DNA from: Symsagittifera roscoffensis
Taxonomy: Eukaryota; Xenacoelomorpha; Acoela; Convolutidae
Direction: 5' to 3'
NCBI RefSeq assembly: GCF_963678635.1
Contig: NC_087066.1
Coordinates: 10,958,517 to 11,022,516, forward strand
Length of the DNA: 64,000 nucleotides
Part shown: one piece after another, positions 39,001 to 54,000 of the stretch
Position numbering within the stretch: the first letter of the stretch is position 1
How the letters are laid out: every line of letters starts with the position of its first letter
Notes under the pieces: model-generated
Databases searched by the model: none
Told to the model about the DNA's origin: nothing
Seen by the model: the letters and a program-made list of their open reading frames with translations, nothing else
Translations under genes and position numbers: made by a program

Positions 39001-42000
39001 AAGAGAACTAAAAACAATAATGATGGCTTCATAGAAAAATGCACCTGCCTGAATTAAGTTTTCAAGGAGGTCTTTTAACTCTGCCGAGAAGTGTTTCGGG
39101 TATTCTACTTTGCCGGAGACTATCATGTCGTACATCTTTATGTGTTTCTCCGCCTGGAAGGGGGGTTGTCCACTGGCCATCTCAAACATCAGAATCCCAA
39201 ACGACCACCAGTCCACCGCCTTTCCATAGCCCTGCATAAGAAGGAATCGGTCTTACTTTTATTGTTCCGTCCACGAAATGGAAATAGATCTTGTATTCGA
39301 GGGTGTTCCTTATTTTTAAAATTTTTTCCACGAAAAATCACATGCCACAAAAATCGTCAGATGAAGCCAAGCTATCAATAAAACTCAGTCGTCATATGAT
39401 CGACATAATTTTTAAAACTTGAAAGAATTTCTTGTTGATAAAAACTGTTGGTTGTAAAAAAAATTTTATAGACCTTTTTAGTGTGCAGAATTACATTTTA
39501 CCTTGATTTATTGCTAAAGAAAGTTGCTGAGATTCTGTAAGCATACGTTAATGGAGCAAAATAAATTTAAATTGTTTTCTAAGCTCGCTTTTTGTTAAGC
39601 TTACCTACCCCCAACCCACCACCGCACGCGCAAAAAAAACGCCACCACTATTAGAAATATTCTGGAAATTCACCTTGCTGAGAATGATTTCTGGCGCCAA
39701 ATATTCAGGAGTTCCACAAAATGTCCAGGCCCTTCCTTTGATCTTCTTGCAGAAGCCAAAATCAGTGACCTTCAGATACCCTTTGTGGTCAATTAGAAGA
39801 TTCTCTGGTTTCAGATCACGGTGGATTAGGTCCAGATAGTGCATGTACTCAAACGCTAGTAGCACTTGTGACGCGTAGAATCTCGTTCTCATTTCCCTGG
39901 AAACAAAATTTTTACTGGGATAAGCATAACCTATTTTTACCAAATTCATGTAGCTTGCTCGTATTGCATCACTTGAGCGACAGTGTCTGCCATTCATAGT
40001 TTAGCATAAAAAAAACAATTGACAACGAAGTTTTCGTCAAACAATAAGTATTTCATTGTACGGCTTCTCAATATATTTGTTGTGCTAACCCGAATCGTCC
40101 AGCATTTCTGAGATGATGAAACATCTCTCCGCCAGATACAAACTCCAGCGCAATGTAGATGTACGTGTTGTCCTGTAAGAGTCATCAAAGGGGTCAAAAG
40201 TTGAGGGTCGTTATAATCTTTTCGCTTTAGAACCACTTGTCCACGAAAAAGCCAACAACATGCGTAAAACATTAAATGGCTACCCATCTATTATTACCAA
40301 TCTAGTGATACATTTCATGACCGAATTCAGATCAAATAGAAAAATTCAAGTCCTTTTGTTTGAAAAAAAGATTAATTTTTGAGATCTAAAATGGGTAGTT
40401 GAGTGATTTTAAATACCTTACTTCAAAAAATATTTCTAAGTCGACTTGCTTTTTTCAACGACTTGAAAAGCGACCAAAAAATTATGAAGGTGACCTGAAA
40501 TATCAATTAAGAGACAAACTGAATTGATCTCACTTCAACTAGTCAACTAGGACTGACCTTGAAAGCGAATGCCTGTTTGACGATGAATGGGAAAGAGATG
40601 GAGGCCAGGATCCTCTTCTCATTCATGGTGTGATCAAGTTGCTTCTGCTTCATCACCTTTGCCTTTTCCATTATCTTGACCGCATACACCTGTGGGGGAA
40701 GAGGTAAATTGACATGCAAGGTGTAGTTGACATGTCACTTTAGGTCAAAACCTGGCTCCAAGAGTCAACTTTCTTAGTTCTGGTTTGTTTCGTGAGTGTT
40801 TATATCACAGAGATTACAAATGTTTGATCACAGTGACTTTTGATTTATAAAGATTGGGAAAATGTAGTTGCTTCGGCAACATACTCCCGGGGCCCTGAAT
40901 TGTCTGGAACGGCGCAAAAGGCGTTGCAAAAAAAATCAAAAAACCTTAACAAGAGCGGTAGCGGGGCGGTTGAGAGTGCCGTAAGCCGTTCTCACGGTCA
41001 CCACTCGTGTTGTGCCATCTCTTCCTGGATGTTCCTCCACCACACGTCCAATCGGCCAAATACCTTGCGGCGTGAGGTCTTTGAGTACCCACACTATGTC
41101 TCCAACCTTCAATGGTGGTTGCATTTCGTTCCACTTGGGGCGTTTCACTAGTGAAGGTAGGTACTCATTCTTCAACCGCTTCCACAGGTGGTTCATCATC
41201 TGTTGAACGTGGGTCCATTTAGTGTAGGTTAAGGGCATGCTGTCGTCGATTACTCCTGGTGAAAGGCTGCTGAAAGGTCGTTGAATGAGAAAGTGATTTG
41301 GTGTCAGTGGCTCGTCATTTTCTGGGTAATCAGTTACAATTGTCAAGGGTCTCGAATTCAGTATCATTTCGGTGTCGGTTAAAATTGTCTGAAAAACATC
41401 AAGTGTGAGTTTTCGCGATCCAAGAACGATGAGGATTGTTCTCTTGGCAATCTGAATCAAGCGTTCCCAAGCGCTACCGAAATGAGGGCCATATGGCGGG
41501 TTGAAGAACCACTGGATGTTTTGCCGTTGAAGCTTGAAAGAGCAGGCTCTATTGTCAGCCATTTTTATGGCGTCTTTTAGTTCTTTAGAGGCTCCAACAA
41601 ACGTTTTTCCGTTATCACTGGTGAGCGTTTTTGGAGTTCCCCGTCTAGCTGTAAACCGACCTGTTGCATTCATAAGTGAATCAGTTCAGATTTGGACAGT
41701 TTTCGAAATGAACAGCTCTAGTTGCAAAACAAGTAAAAATTATTCCGTAAGGTTTCTCAATATCTGTTTTGTTTTCAATGTAGAAGGGGTCAAAAAAGTC
41801 TACTCCAGCATTAGTGAACGGGAAAAGATGATTTTCGTCGGAATATTGCTTCAGTGGTAAGGGTGCCATGATTGGCTGGAGGTTGTCTGCTTTGTATCGT
41901 CGACACAAGAAACAATGATGAGCGATTGAACGAAGAGCTTGTCGTATCCCAATGATGTGGTAGCGCTTCTGCACGAAAGAATTGACGAACTCTTGTCCTT

Positions 42001-45000
42001 GATGCATGCAAATATGGTGTGCAGGCTGTAGATATAGTTTAACTCTTGGATGAGTTGCTAATAGAATCAGCGGGTGACGTGATTCAAGCTCCATTGTTGG
42101 GGCAAATTCGAGCCTGCTGCGCGAATGAAGCATATGCTTTTGTTCAAGGTATTGATTGAATTTAATCAGTTTGTTCTTCGCTTCCAGGCGCCGCTTCTGT
42201 TGTAGATGTTCGATCGTTTCACTGAAAGATTCTCGCTGTGCTGATATGATGATATAATTTCTCGCTCGTTCCATATCGTTACTAGTTGATTGCTGTCGTT
42301 CTTTTCGATGTTTTCCGTAAAAGTCTTGGTCTTTTGCCGATCATGAGCTCAGTTTTGTGAAAAAACTGAAAACTGCGGCGATGGTCAACAAAAGTTTATT
42401 CCACGAGGAAAAACGACAGATGTCAAAGACTGAAGGACCTGAAAACGGTTTTTGTGATGCACACACTGAGGCGAATATTGAGACGCTTTTAGTTTCTAAT
42501 ACAGAAGACTTCTGTGGCCATTCAGATGATTGTGACATCAGGAAGGATGGGGCTGCTAACCATTTTGATTCGACATCTATAGGTTTTAATCTTCTAGTGC
42601 CGTGATCAGCAGGGTTCAGATGAGTCGGTATATGATGCCAGTTATTGTTTTCTTGAGTAGCGTTTATTTCGGCTAGACGATTTGACACAAATATTTTTTG
42701 TTTTTTCTTCGAGTTGATCCAATCAATTAAAAATTGACTGTCTGTCCACATATGTACGTCAGGATCGACGTTAAGCTGAAGTTGTACTTTAGCAAATGCA
42801 ACTAGTCGAAATCCAATAATTGCTGCTTCAAGCTCTAATTTTGGAATACTCAGCTGCTTGATTGGAGCTACTTTGTTCTTACCTATTACATAGTGAGTTG
42901 CCAATTGGTTTTCTGGTTGATCTTCGACTCTCACGTATACGACTGCTGACATTCCTATCAAGGACGCATCCGTGAACGTATGAAGTTGAACATTATCCCG
43001 TGTTGTTAATTGCCTTTTGAAAAGTGTTCGGGGAAGACTGATTGGTTTCATTGACACAAAGAGGTTTAGCAGCTTTTGTAGTTCTTTCTGACTGTTAGCG
43101 GGCAGTAATGAGTCCCAAGAACTGCCTAATTTCCAAGTTGATTGCAAAATTGCTTTGAACAAAATGGTTACTGGTGCTAATATTCCCAAAGGATCAAAAA
43201 TTGAGGACACAAGGCTGAAACATTTGGGTTGTGTGTATTCGTGGGCATCCCCACTAATTGCCTTTGGAGGCTCCATGTATAGTTCGTCATTTGTCAAATT
43301 CCTTTTTTGTCATAGAACTCTAGTTGTTGGCTTAGGTGTTTCTTTTTCTGAGGCTGGTAAACCGTTCAGTACCTTGGTGCTGTTCGATTCAAACTTGGTT
43401 AGTCTGAATCCGCCTTGTTGTAGCGCTGCTTTTGTCTGGAAAGCGGACTCCAATGCGTCGTTGGGTGAAGACGCTGAGTGAATGACCTCGTCCATGTAAA
43501 AGTTTGTTTTGACGGATTCAAAGGCAAGCGGAAAATTCACGATGTTGTCTTTGGCACATTTCTGTAGAACGTAGATAGCACAAAATGGAGAGCAAGTTGC
43601 TCCAAAGATGAGTCTTGAAAACAGGTAACGTCTTATAACATTTTTGTGATCCCAGAGAAAACGTAGCGAGGAACGGTCTTCTGCTTTTATGCTTATTTGC
43701 ATAAACATTCCTTCAATGTCAGCTAGTGTCCCAATACCAAACTTACGAAACCGCAGAAGGACTCCAGTAAGATTTTCGAGCAAATCTGGGCATGTTAGCA
43801 GATTATAATTTAGAGTTTGGCCTTTGAATTTGGAGGCAGCATTTGAGACACGCCTTACCTTTCCCGGCTTGTTAGGGTTTACGACTTCGTGGTGAGGCAG
43901 ATACCACAATCTAGAAGGTACTTCTTTGGTAAAAACTGCTGGCTGCGCGTAAGACTTTTCCAGGTCCGTAACTAGCGTCTTTTCGTATAAATTTTGTAGA
44001 TCGGTGTTTTTTCCGAGTCTTTTCTGCAAGGATTGCAATTGTTTCAGAGCTACGCAGTAGTTGTTGCTGAGACTTGAGTTGGGTTTCCAGGGAAGCCCTA
44101 TTTCGTATCGTCCATTTACAAGTCTTGTCGTGTTATCCAAGATTTGGAGAGCAAGCTTGTCGTCGCTGCTTTAGTTTTTGTTGAGTGTAGTGATTCCGTT
44201 TTCCTCGATTTTCCGAAATTGCTGTACAAGGAAGTCCAGAGGTTGCTCTGTTGTTTTGTTGCGAGAAACGTGGAAGACAAAGGGCCGATGTTTTGTTTTG
44301 AATGAGTGTCGCTGTTGTCTATTTTTTTCAGTTGGTATTCGCTGGCTAATGTCCATCCAAGTTTTGTCTGTACAGCTGAAGGTATAAAGTTGTTTCCTTC
44401 AATAACGTGTAGAGGATATGTAAACAAGAATGAGTTTACACCAAGCAAAGCTCCAATCTTCCCATGATCGAGTTGTGGAAAATGATTATGCCGAAGTGTG
44501 TCGGTAGAGCTGCAAATCTCGTTCAAATTAAACAGATCTGCCGCAGGTATGTTTAAGCAAGGAGTTTTGTACAAGTTATTCATTGAGAACTTAACATCCG
44601 GTTTGTCATGCGGTGAGATGTGAACAGCATTATCAACCTTTGCAACTGGCATTTCATGATCAATGTCGATATAACGAAGAGACATTGATGTGTGTTCTAT
44701 AGATGGAATTTGTAGTTTATCTGCTACTTCATCAACGATGAAGCTAAATTGGCTCCCGTGGTCAATTAATGCATAAGTAGTTCTGCTCGTTTCACCATGG
44801 GAGAATGAGACCGGTATTAGTTGTAGTTGTTCAAACCATTGAGGTTATTCTGAACAAAAACTCAAAAACTCACAGGCAGTGAATCCTCCCTGATTTTCTG
44901 CGCATACTGCGTCTTTGCTTTGTTGCGATGACATCTCTGTTTTTGATAGCTGATGTTCAGATTTGTTAGAGTGCTCGGCATCATATTATTGTAAGGTTGG

Positions 45001-48000
45001 GTGCATAGTATTGTGAAACAAGTCATGATGGGTGTTGACAACGAAAGTTGATTTTTTAAACTTGTTTGGGTCGTAAAGGCTTGTGTGATGAAATCCGTTG
45101 CACTCATAACAACGGTTGTTTGAGACACAAGTAGTTCGGAGGTGATGAAGGCTTAAGCAGTTGATACAAAGTTCAAGTTGTTTTACGATGTTGTAGCGTT
45201 GAGGTGGCGTAGAAGAACTGTACTGTGATGTTATGTTCGTTCTTACAAGAAGAGCATTGCTTGCGCTGTGTTCTGTATTGATTGAAACTCTCAGGTCCAA
45301 TTGTTTTGGAAGCCTGTGGATTGCTTGATGTAACGTTTGAGCAACAGGGCGCTAGGGAATTGCTGCTAAATAGTTACGGTTCTGCATAGTTGAAGGATGG
45401 AAATTGATTGTGAAGTTTGTCGTAGGTTTTCGCATGCACTTCTAGCCAAATTTGTAAATGTTGAACATCTGTGTCCTGTATGTCGTTTCGCCCGATGTAT
45501 TCCGTCCATTTAAGAAGCAAATCTTGTGGGACTTTACTTTTGACAAGCTTTGTCAAAGTAGAAGAATTCAAATCTGCATTCAAACTGAGATTTTTGAAGG
45601 TTTGCACCATTTGTTTCAGGAAGGCGGCAAAAGAAACAAAAAAATGTCTGCTTTTGGTGGCTGCTGGCCATTTTTCTAATGGGTTTATATACGCGTTGAC
45701 GACAATAAATGTATCGCCAAAACGTGATTTAAGATCCTCTAGCGCTGGTTTATAGAAGACTGGGTTGCATGAGTAGCCTTTGATTAGCTATTTCGCCTTA
45801 CCAGTCACGGCGTTTTGTAGGTAAATAATTTTGTGTGTATCACTGATGGTTGTATTGCTATCAACAGTGGCATTGAACATGTTCAACCAGTCATGGAAAG
45901 CCCGAGGATTACCATCAAATGATGGAATTTGAGTTGGTGGTAACTTGAATGTGGTTTTGAAGTCAATTTTGTCTCTGTTATCTCGATTTATGTCAAAATA
46001 GGTGGTAAATTGAGGAAAATTGCTGACCTGCCCTTTAAACTCTGGTAATGTTGTTTGTGGCGAAATGGTTCGAATCAAAGATGGTTGGAGAAAATAGTTT
46101 GCAAATTGGTGAGGGTTGCTTTTTGCTCTCTATTATCTGGTAGAAAAGAGTTATTACAACTTGGTCCAGAAGCTATCGACGCGGCGTTGATCCTTGTCTG
46201 TTGATGCATGCTAAATGTTGGTTGCATATAAGGATGCAGTTTGGACTGTGGGAAAGTTGATGCCTCCGGTACTAAAGAAACCGGATTCACATGACCCATT
46301 GGTTGCCATGAAGGTTGCGTTGATATGACTGAGTTAATTTGTGTGGTACTTTGATACGGAAATGTAGAGGTTGTTTGTGTCAAGGGATATCTGAATGTTA
46401 AATCCGAGGTTTTGGTTGTCGTTGTAGTAATGATGTTTAGATCGATATCTTTCGAGATCTGATGAGAATATCCGCTACCATTGAAATTGTTTGGAAAAAC
46501 ATCAAAGTTTAATGCATATTTTTCTAAATTGTAAGATGGACAAAAGGCTTCAGTTGATACTGACGGATGTCCTTTAGTTCGCATTACAGGAGTTTGCACT
46601 ATACAAGAGGATGCCGCTATATGTTTTTCTGAATGAATATCTTTTATAGTTTGGTTAATGGGGTTGTAAGGCCTGTAGAAACCTTGATCTGTGTAAGAGT
46701 TTGTTTGTTCTCCAATTTGCTGTTTCTGGCTCGGTAACTTATGATGTGAAGATTGTTCAGTTGAACGTATCTGCTGATGAGATTGGAAAAATTGTTCTTG
46801 TGGAAAACTGTAGGTGCTTGTTGTGAGATGGGTTCTGAGATCGATATTGTCGCTAGGCTGCTCGTGTAGTCCCGGTTGCATTAGGTGATGAGGTTGCGGA
46901 ATTGTAAACGCAATGGATGGACTTTGCAACCCTGCTGTTTGGACTGTGCTGTTTGCTGTATTGGGCTGCTGTTGGTTGTAGACTACAGTTTCCGAACTTA
47001 CATCGTCGTCGATCTCGATTGTTGTATCCGTACTCAGCTGAGCACCTGTATTGCTGGCATTGAGAAAAAGCGTTGTTGTTTGCGAACGACGGGGGATGAG
47101 GGCTGCTGTCAAAAATTGGAGCTACTTCGCTCTTACCTATTACATAGTGAGTTGCCAATTGGTTTTCTGGTTGATATTCGACTCTCACGTATACGACTGC
47201 TGACATTCCTATCAAGGACGCATCCGTGAACGTATGAAGTTGAACATTATCCCGTGTTGTTAATTGCCTTTTGAAAAGTGTTCGGGGAAGACTGATTGGT
47301 TTTATTGACACAAAGAGGTTTAGCAGCTTTTGTAGTTCTTTCTGACTGTTAGCGGGCAGTAATGAGTCCCAAGAACTGCCTAATTTCCAAGTTGATTGCA
47401 AAATTGCTTTGAACAAAATGGTTACTGGTGCTAATATTCCCAAAGGATCAAAAATTGAGGACACAAGGCTGAAAAATTTGGGTTGTGTGTATTCGTGGGC
47501 ATCCCCACTAATTGCCTTTGGAGGCTCCATGTTTAGTTCGTCATTTGTCAAATTCCTTTTTTGTCATAGAACTCTAGTTGTTGGCTTAGGTGTTTCTTTT
47601 TCTGAGGCTGGTAAACCGTTCAGTACCTTGGTGCTGTTCGATTCAAACTTGGTTAGTCTGAATCCGCCTTGTTGTAGCGCTGCTTTTGTCTGGAAAGCGG
47701 ACTCCAATGCGTCGTTGGGTGAAGACGCTGAGTGAATGACCTCGTCCATGTAAAAGTTTGTTTTGACGGATTCAAAGGCAAGCGGAAAATTCACGATGTT
47801 GTCTTTGGCACATTTCTGTAGAACGTAGATAGCACAAAATGGAGAGCAAGTTGCTCCAAAGATGAGTCTTGAAAACAGGTAACGTCTTATAACATTTTTG
47901 TGATCCCAGAGAAAACGTAGCGAGGAACGGTCTTCTGCTTTTATGCTTATTTGCATAAACATTCCTTCAATGTCAGCTAGTGTCCCAATACCAAACTTAC

Positions 48001-51000
48001 GAAACCGCAGAAGGACTCCAGTAAGATTTTCGAGCAAATCTGGGCATGTTAGCAGATTATAATTTAGAGTTTGGCCTTTGAATTTGGAGGCAGCATTTGA
48101 GACACGCCTTACCTTTCCCGGCTTGTTAGGGTTTACGACTTCGTGGTGAGGCAGATACCACAATCTAGAAGGTACTTCTTTGGTAAAAACTGCTGGCTGC
48201 GCGTAAGACTTTTCCAGGTCCGTAACTAGCGTCTTTTCGTATAAATTTTGTAGATCGGTGTTTTTTCCGAGTCTTTTCTGCAAGGATTGCAATTGTTTCA
48301 GAGCTACGCAGTAGTTGTTGCTGAGACTTGAGTTGGGTTTCCAGGGAAGCCCTATTTCGTATCGTCCATTTACAAGTCTTGTCGTGTTATCCAAGATTTG
48401 GAGAGCAAGCTTGTCGTCGCTGCTTTAGTTTTTGTTGAGTGTAGTGATTCCGTTTTCCTCGATTTTCCAAAATTGCTGTACAAGGAAGTCCAGAGGTTGC
48501 TCTGTTGTTTTGTTGCGAGAAACGTGGAAGACAAAGGGCCGATGTTTTGTTTTGAATGAGTGTCGCTGTTGTCTATTTTTTTCAGTTGGTATTCGCTGGC
48601 TAATGTCCATCCAAGTTTTGTCTGTACAGCTGAAGGTATAAAGTTGTTTCCTTCAATAACGTGTAGAGGATATGTAAACAAGAATGAGTTTACACCAAGC
48701 AAAGCTCCAATCTTCCCATGATCGAGTTGTGGAAAATGATTATGCCGAAGTGTGTCGGTAGAGCTGCAAATCTCGTTCAAATTAAACAGATCTGCCGCAG
48801 GTATGTTTAAGCAAGGAGTTTTGTACAAATTATTCATTGAGAACTTAACATCCGGTTTGTCATGCGGTGAGATGTGAACAGCATTATCAACCTTTGCAAC
48901 TGGCATTTCATGATCAATGTCGATATAACGAAGAGACATTGATGTGTGTTCTATAGATGGAATTTGTAGTTTATCTGCTACTTCATCAACGATGAAGCTA
49001 AATTGGCTCCCGTGGTCAATTAATGCATAAGTAGTTCTGCTCGTTTCACCATGGGAGAATGAGACCGGTATTAGTTGTAGTTGTTCAAACCATTGAGGTT
49101 ATTCTGAACAAAAACTCAAAAACTCACAGGCAGTGAATCCTCCCTGATTTTCTGCGCATGCTGCGTCTTTGCTTTGTTGCGATGACATCTCTGGTTTTGA
49201 TAGCTGATGTTCTGATTTGTTAGAGTGCTCGGCATCATATTATTGTAAGGTTGGGTGCATAGTATTGTGAAACAAGTCATGATGGGTGTTGACAACGAAA
49301 GTTGATTTTTTAAACTTGTTTGGGTCGTAAAGGCTTGTGTGATGAAATCCGTTGCACTCATAACAACGGTTGTTTGAGACACAAGTAGTTCGGAGGTGAT
49401 GAAGGCTTAAGCAGTTGACACAAAGTTCAAGTTGTTTTACGATGTTGTAGCGTTGAGGTGGCGTAGAAGAACTGTACTGTGATGTTATGTTCGTTCTTAC
49501 AAGAAGAGCATTGCTTGCGCTGTGTTCTGTATTGGTTGAAACTCTCAGGTCCAATTGTTTTGGAAGCCTGTGGATTGCTTGATGTAACGTTTGAGCAACA
49601 GGGCGCTAAGGAATTGCTGCTAAAACTTGACGGTTCTGCATAGTTGAAGGATGGAAATTGATTGTGAAGTTTGTCGTAGGTTTTCGCATGCACTTCTAGC
49701 CAAATTTGTAAGTGTTGAACATCTGTGTCCTGTATGTCGTTTCGCCCGATGTATTCCGTCCATTTAAGAAGCAAATCTTGTGGGACTTTACTTTTGACAA
49801 GCTTTGTCAAAGTAGAAGAATTCAAATCTGCATTCAAACTGAGATTTTTGAAGGTTTGCACCATTTGTTTCAGGAAGGCGGCAAAAGAAACAAAAAAATG
49901 TCTGCTTTTGGTGGCTGCTGGCCATTTTTCTAATGGTTTTATATACGCGTTGACGACAATAAATGTATCGCCAAAACGTGATTTAAGATCCTCTAGCGCT
50001 GGTTTATAGAAGACTGGATTGCATGAGTAGCCTTTGATTAGCTCTTTCGCCTTACCAGTCTTGGCGTTTTGTAAGTAGGTAATTCTGTGTGTATCACTGA
50101 TGGTTGTATTGCTATCAACAGTGGCATTGAACATGTTCAACCAGTCATGGAAAGCCAGAGGATTACCATCAAATGATGGAACTTGAAATGGTGGTAATTT
50201 GAATGTGGTTTTGAAGTCAATTTTGTCTCTGTTATCTCAATTTATGTCAAATTAGGTGGTAAATTGAGGAAAATTGGTGACTGGCCCTTTAAACTCTGGT
50301 AATGTTGTTTGTGGCGAAATGGTTCGAATCAAAGATGGTTGGAGAAAATAGTTTGCTGGGTGGAGAAAATAGTTTGTTGCGATGACATCTCTGTTTTTGA
50401 TAGCTGATGTTCTGATTTGTTAGAGTGCTGGGCATCATATCGGCGTAGGTCTGGTTGGTTTGGAAACCTTCTACTTTTAGGTTTGTACTTTTTGCTTTTT
50501 TGGTTAAAATATGCAGACTGCTGATTAAAGTTTCGGGTTTCCTGGAGTGCGGGTTTACAAAAATTGTCGGAATCCCAAACTGGTTCTTGTAAGGTTGGGT
50601 GCATAGTATTGTGAAACAAGTCATGATGGGCGTTGACAACGAAAGTTGATTTTTTAAACTTGTTTGGGTCGTAAAGGCTTGTGTGGTGAAATCCGTTGCA
50701 CTCATAACAACGGTTGTTTGTGACACAAGTAGTTCGGAGGTGATGAAGGCTTAAGCAGTTGACACAAAGTTCAAGTTGTTTTACGATGTTGTAGCGTTGA
50801 GGTGGCGTAGAAGAACTGTACTGTGATGTTATGTTCGTTCTTACAAGAAGAGCATTGCTTGCGCTGTGTTCTGTATTGGTTGAAACTCTCAGGTCCAATT
50901 GTTTTGGAAGCCTGTGGATTGCTTGATGTAACGTTTGAGCAACAGGGCGCTAGGGAATTGCTGCTAAAACTTGACGGTTCTGCATAGTTGAAGGATGGAA

Positions 51001-54000
51001 ATTGATTGTGAAGTTTGTCGTAGGTTTTCGCATGCACTTCTAGCCAAATTTGTAAGTGTTGAACATCTGTGTCCTGTATGTCGTTTCGCCCGATGTATTC
51101 CGTCCATTTAAGAAGCAAATCTTGTGGGACTTTACTTTTGACAAGCTTTGTCAAAGTAGAAGAATTCAAATCTGCATTCAAACTGAGATTTTTGAAGGTT
51201 TGCACCATTTGTTTCAGGAAGGCGGCAAAAGAAACAAAAAAATGTCTGCTTTTGGTGGCTGCTGGCCATTTTTCTAATGGTTTTATATACGCGTTGACGA
51301 CAAAAAATGTATCGCCAAAACGTGATTTAAGATCCTCCAGCGCTGGTTTATAGAAGACTGGATTGCATGAGTAGCCTTTGATTAGCTCTTTCGCCTTACC
51401 AGTCTTGGCGTTTTGTAAGTAGGTAATTCTGTGTGTATCACTGATGGTTGTATTGCTATCAACAGTGGCATTGAACATGTTCAACCAGTCATGGAAAGCC
51501 AGAGGATTACCATCAAATGTTGGAACTTGAAATGGTGGTAATTTGAATGTGGTTTTGAAGTCAATTTTGTCTCTGTTATCTCAATTTATGTCAAATTAGG
51601 TGGTAAATTGAGGAAAATTGGTGACTGGCCCTTTAAACTCTGGTAATGTTGTTTGTGGCGAAATGGTTCGAATCAAAGATGGTTGGAGAAAATAGTTTGC
51701 TGGGTGGAGAAAATAGTTTGTTGCGATGACATCTCTGTTTTTGATAGCTGATGTTCTGATTTGTTAGAGTGCTGGGCATCATATCGGCGTAGGTCTGGTT
51801 GGTTTGGAAACCTTCTACTTTTAGGTTTGTACTTTTTGCTTTTTTGGTTAAAATATGCAGACTGCTGATTAAAGTTTCGGGTTTCCTGGAGTGCGGGTTT
51901 ACAAAAATTGTCGGAATCCCAAACTGGTTCTTGTAAGGTTGGGTGCATAGTATTGTGAAACAAGTCATGATGGGCGTTGACAACGAAAGTTGATTTTTTA
52001 AACTTGTTTGGGTCGTAAAGGCTTGTGTGGTGAAATCCGTTGCACTCATAACAACGGTTGTTTGTGACACAAGTAGTTCGGAGGTGATGAAGGCTTAAGC
52101 AGTTGACACAAAGTTCAAGTTGTTTTACGATGTTGTAGCGTTGAGGTGGCGTAGAAGAACTGTACTGTGATGTTATGTTCGTTCTTACAAGAAGAGCATT
52201 GCTTGCGCTGTGTTCTGTATTGATTGAAACTCTCAGGTCCAATTGTTTTGGAAGCCTGTGGATTGCTTGATGTAACGTTTGAGCAACAGGGCGCTAGGGA
52301 ATTGCTGCTAAATAGTTACGGTTCTGCATAGTTGAAGGATGGAAATTGATTGTGAAGTTTGTCGTAGGTTTTCGCATGCACTTCTAGCCAAATTTGTAAA
52401 TGTTGAACATCTGTGTCCTGTATGTCGTTTCGCCCGATGTATTCCGTCCATTTAAGAAGCAAATCTTGTGGGACTTTACTTTTGACAAGCTTTGTCAAAG
52501 TAGAAGAGTTCAAATCTGCATTCAAACTGAGATTTTTGAAGGTTTGCACCATTTGTTTCAGGAAGGCGGCAAAAGAAACAAAAAAATGTCTGCTTTGGTG
52601 GCTGCTGGCCATTTTTCTAATGGGTTTATATACGCGTTGACGACAATAAATGTATCGCCAAAACGTGATTTAAGATCCTCTAGCGCTGGTTTATAGAAGA
52701 CTGGATTGCATGAGTAGCCTTTGATTAGCTCTTTCGCCTTACCAGTCTTGGCGTTTTGTAAGTAGGTAATTCTGTGTGTATCACTGATGGTTGTATTGCT
52801 ATCAACAGTGGCATTGAACATGTTCAACCAGTCATGGAAAGCCAGAGGATTACCATCAAATGATGGAACTTGAAATGGTGGTAATTTGAATGTGGTTTTG
52901 AAGTCAATTTTGTCTCTGTTATCTCAATTTATGTCAAATTAGGTGGTAAATTGAGGAAAATTGGTGACTGGCCCTTTAAACTCTGGTAATGTTGTTTGTG
53001 GCGAAATGGTTCGAATCAAAGATGGTTGGAGAAAATAGTTTGTTGCGATGACATCTCTGTTTTTGATAGCTGATGTTCTGATTTGTTAGAGTGCTGGGCA
53101 TCATATCGGCGTAGGTCTGGTTGGTTTGGAAACCTTCTACTTTTAGGTTTGTACTTTTTGCTTTTTTGGTTAAAATATGCAGACTGCTGATTAAAGTTTC
53201 GGGTTTCCTGGAGTGCGGGTTTACAAAAATTGTCGGAATCCCAAACTGGTTCTTGTAAGGTTGGGTGCATAGTATTGTGAAACAAGTCATGATGGGCGTT
53301 GACAACGAAAGTTGATTTTTTAAACTTGTTTGGGTCGTAAAGGCTTGTGTGGTGAAATCCGTTGCACTCATAACAACGGTTGTTTGTGACACAAGTAGTT
53401 CGGAGGTGATGAAGGCTTAAGCAGTTGACACAAAGTTCAAGTTGTTTTACGATGTTGTAGCGTTGAGGTGGCGTAGAAGAACTGTACTGTGATGTTATGT
53501 TCGTTCTTACAAGAAGAGCATTGCTTGCGCTGTGTTCTGTATTGGTTGAAACTCTCAGGTCCAATTGTTTTGGAAGCCTGTGGATTGCTTGATGTAACGT
53601 TTGAGCAACAGGGCGCTAGGGAATTGCTGCTAAAACTTGACGGTTCTGCATAGTTGAAGGATGGAAATTGATTGTGAAGTTTGTCGTAGGTTTTCGCATG
53701 CACTTCTAGCCAAATTTGTAAGTGTTGAATATCTGTGTCCTGTATGTCGTTTCGCCCGATGTATTCCGTCCATTTAAGAAGCAAATCTTGTGGGACTTTA
53801 CTTTTGACAAGCTTTGTCAAAGTAGAAGAATTCAAATCTGCATTCAAACTGAGATTTTTGAAGGTCTGCACCATTTGTTTCAGGAAGGCGGCAAAAGAAA
53901 CAAAAAAATGTCTGCTTTTGGTGGCTGCTGGCCATTTTTCTAATGGTTTTATATACGCGTTGACGACAATAAATGTATCGCCAAAACGTGATTTAAGATC

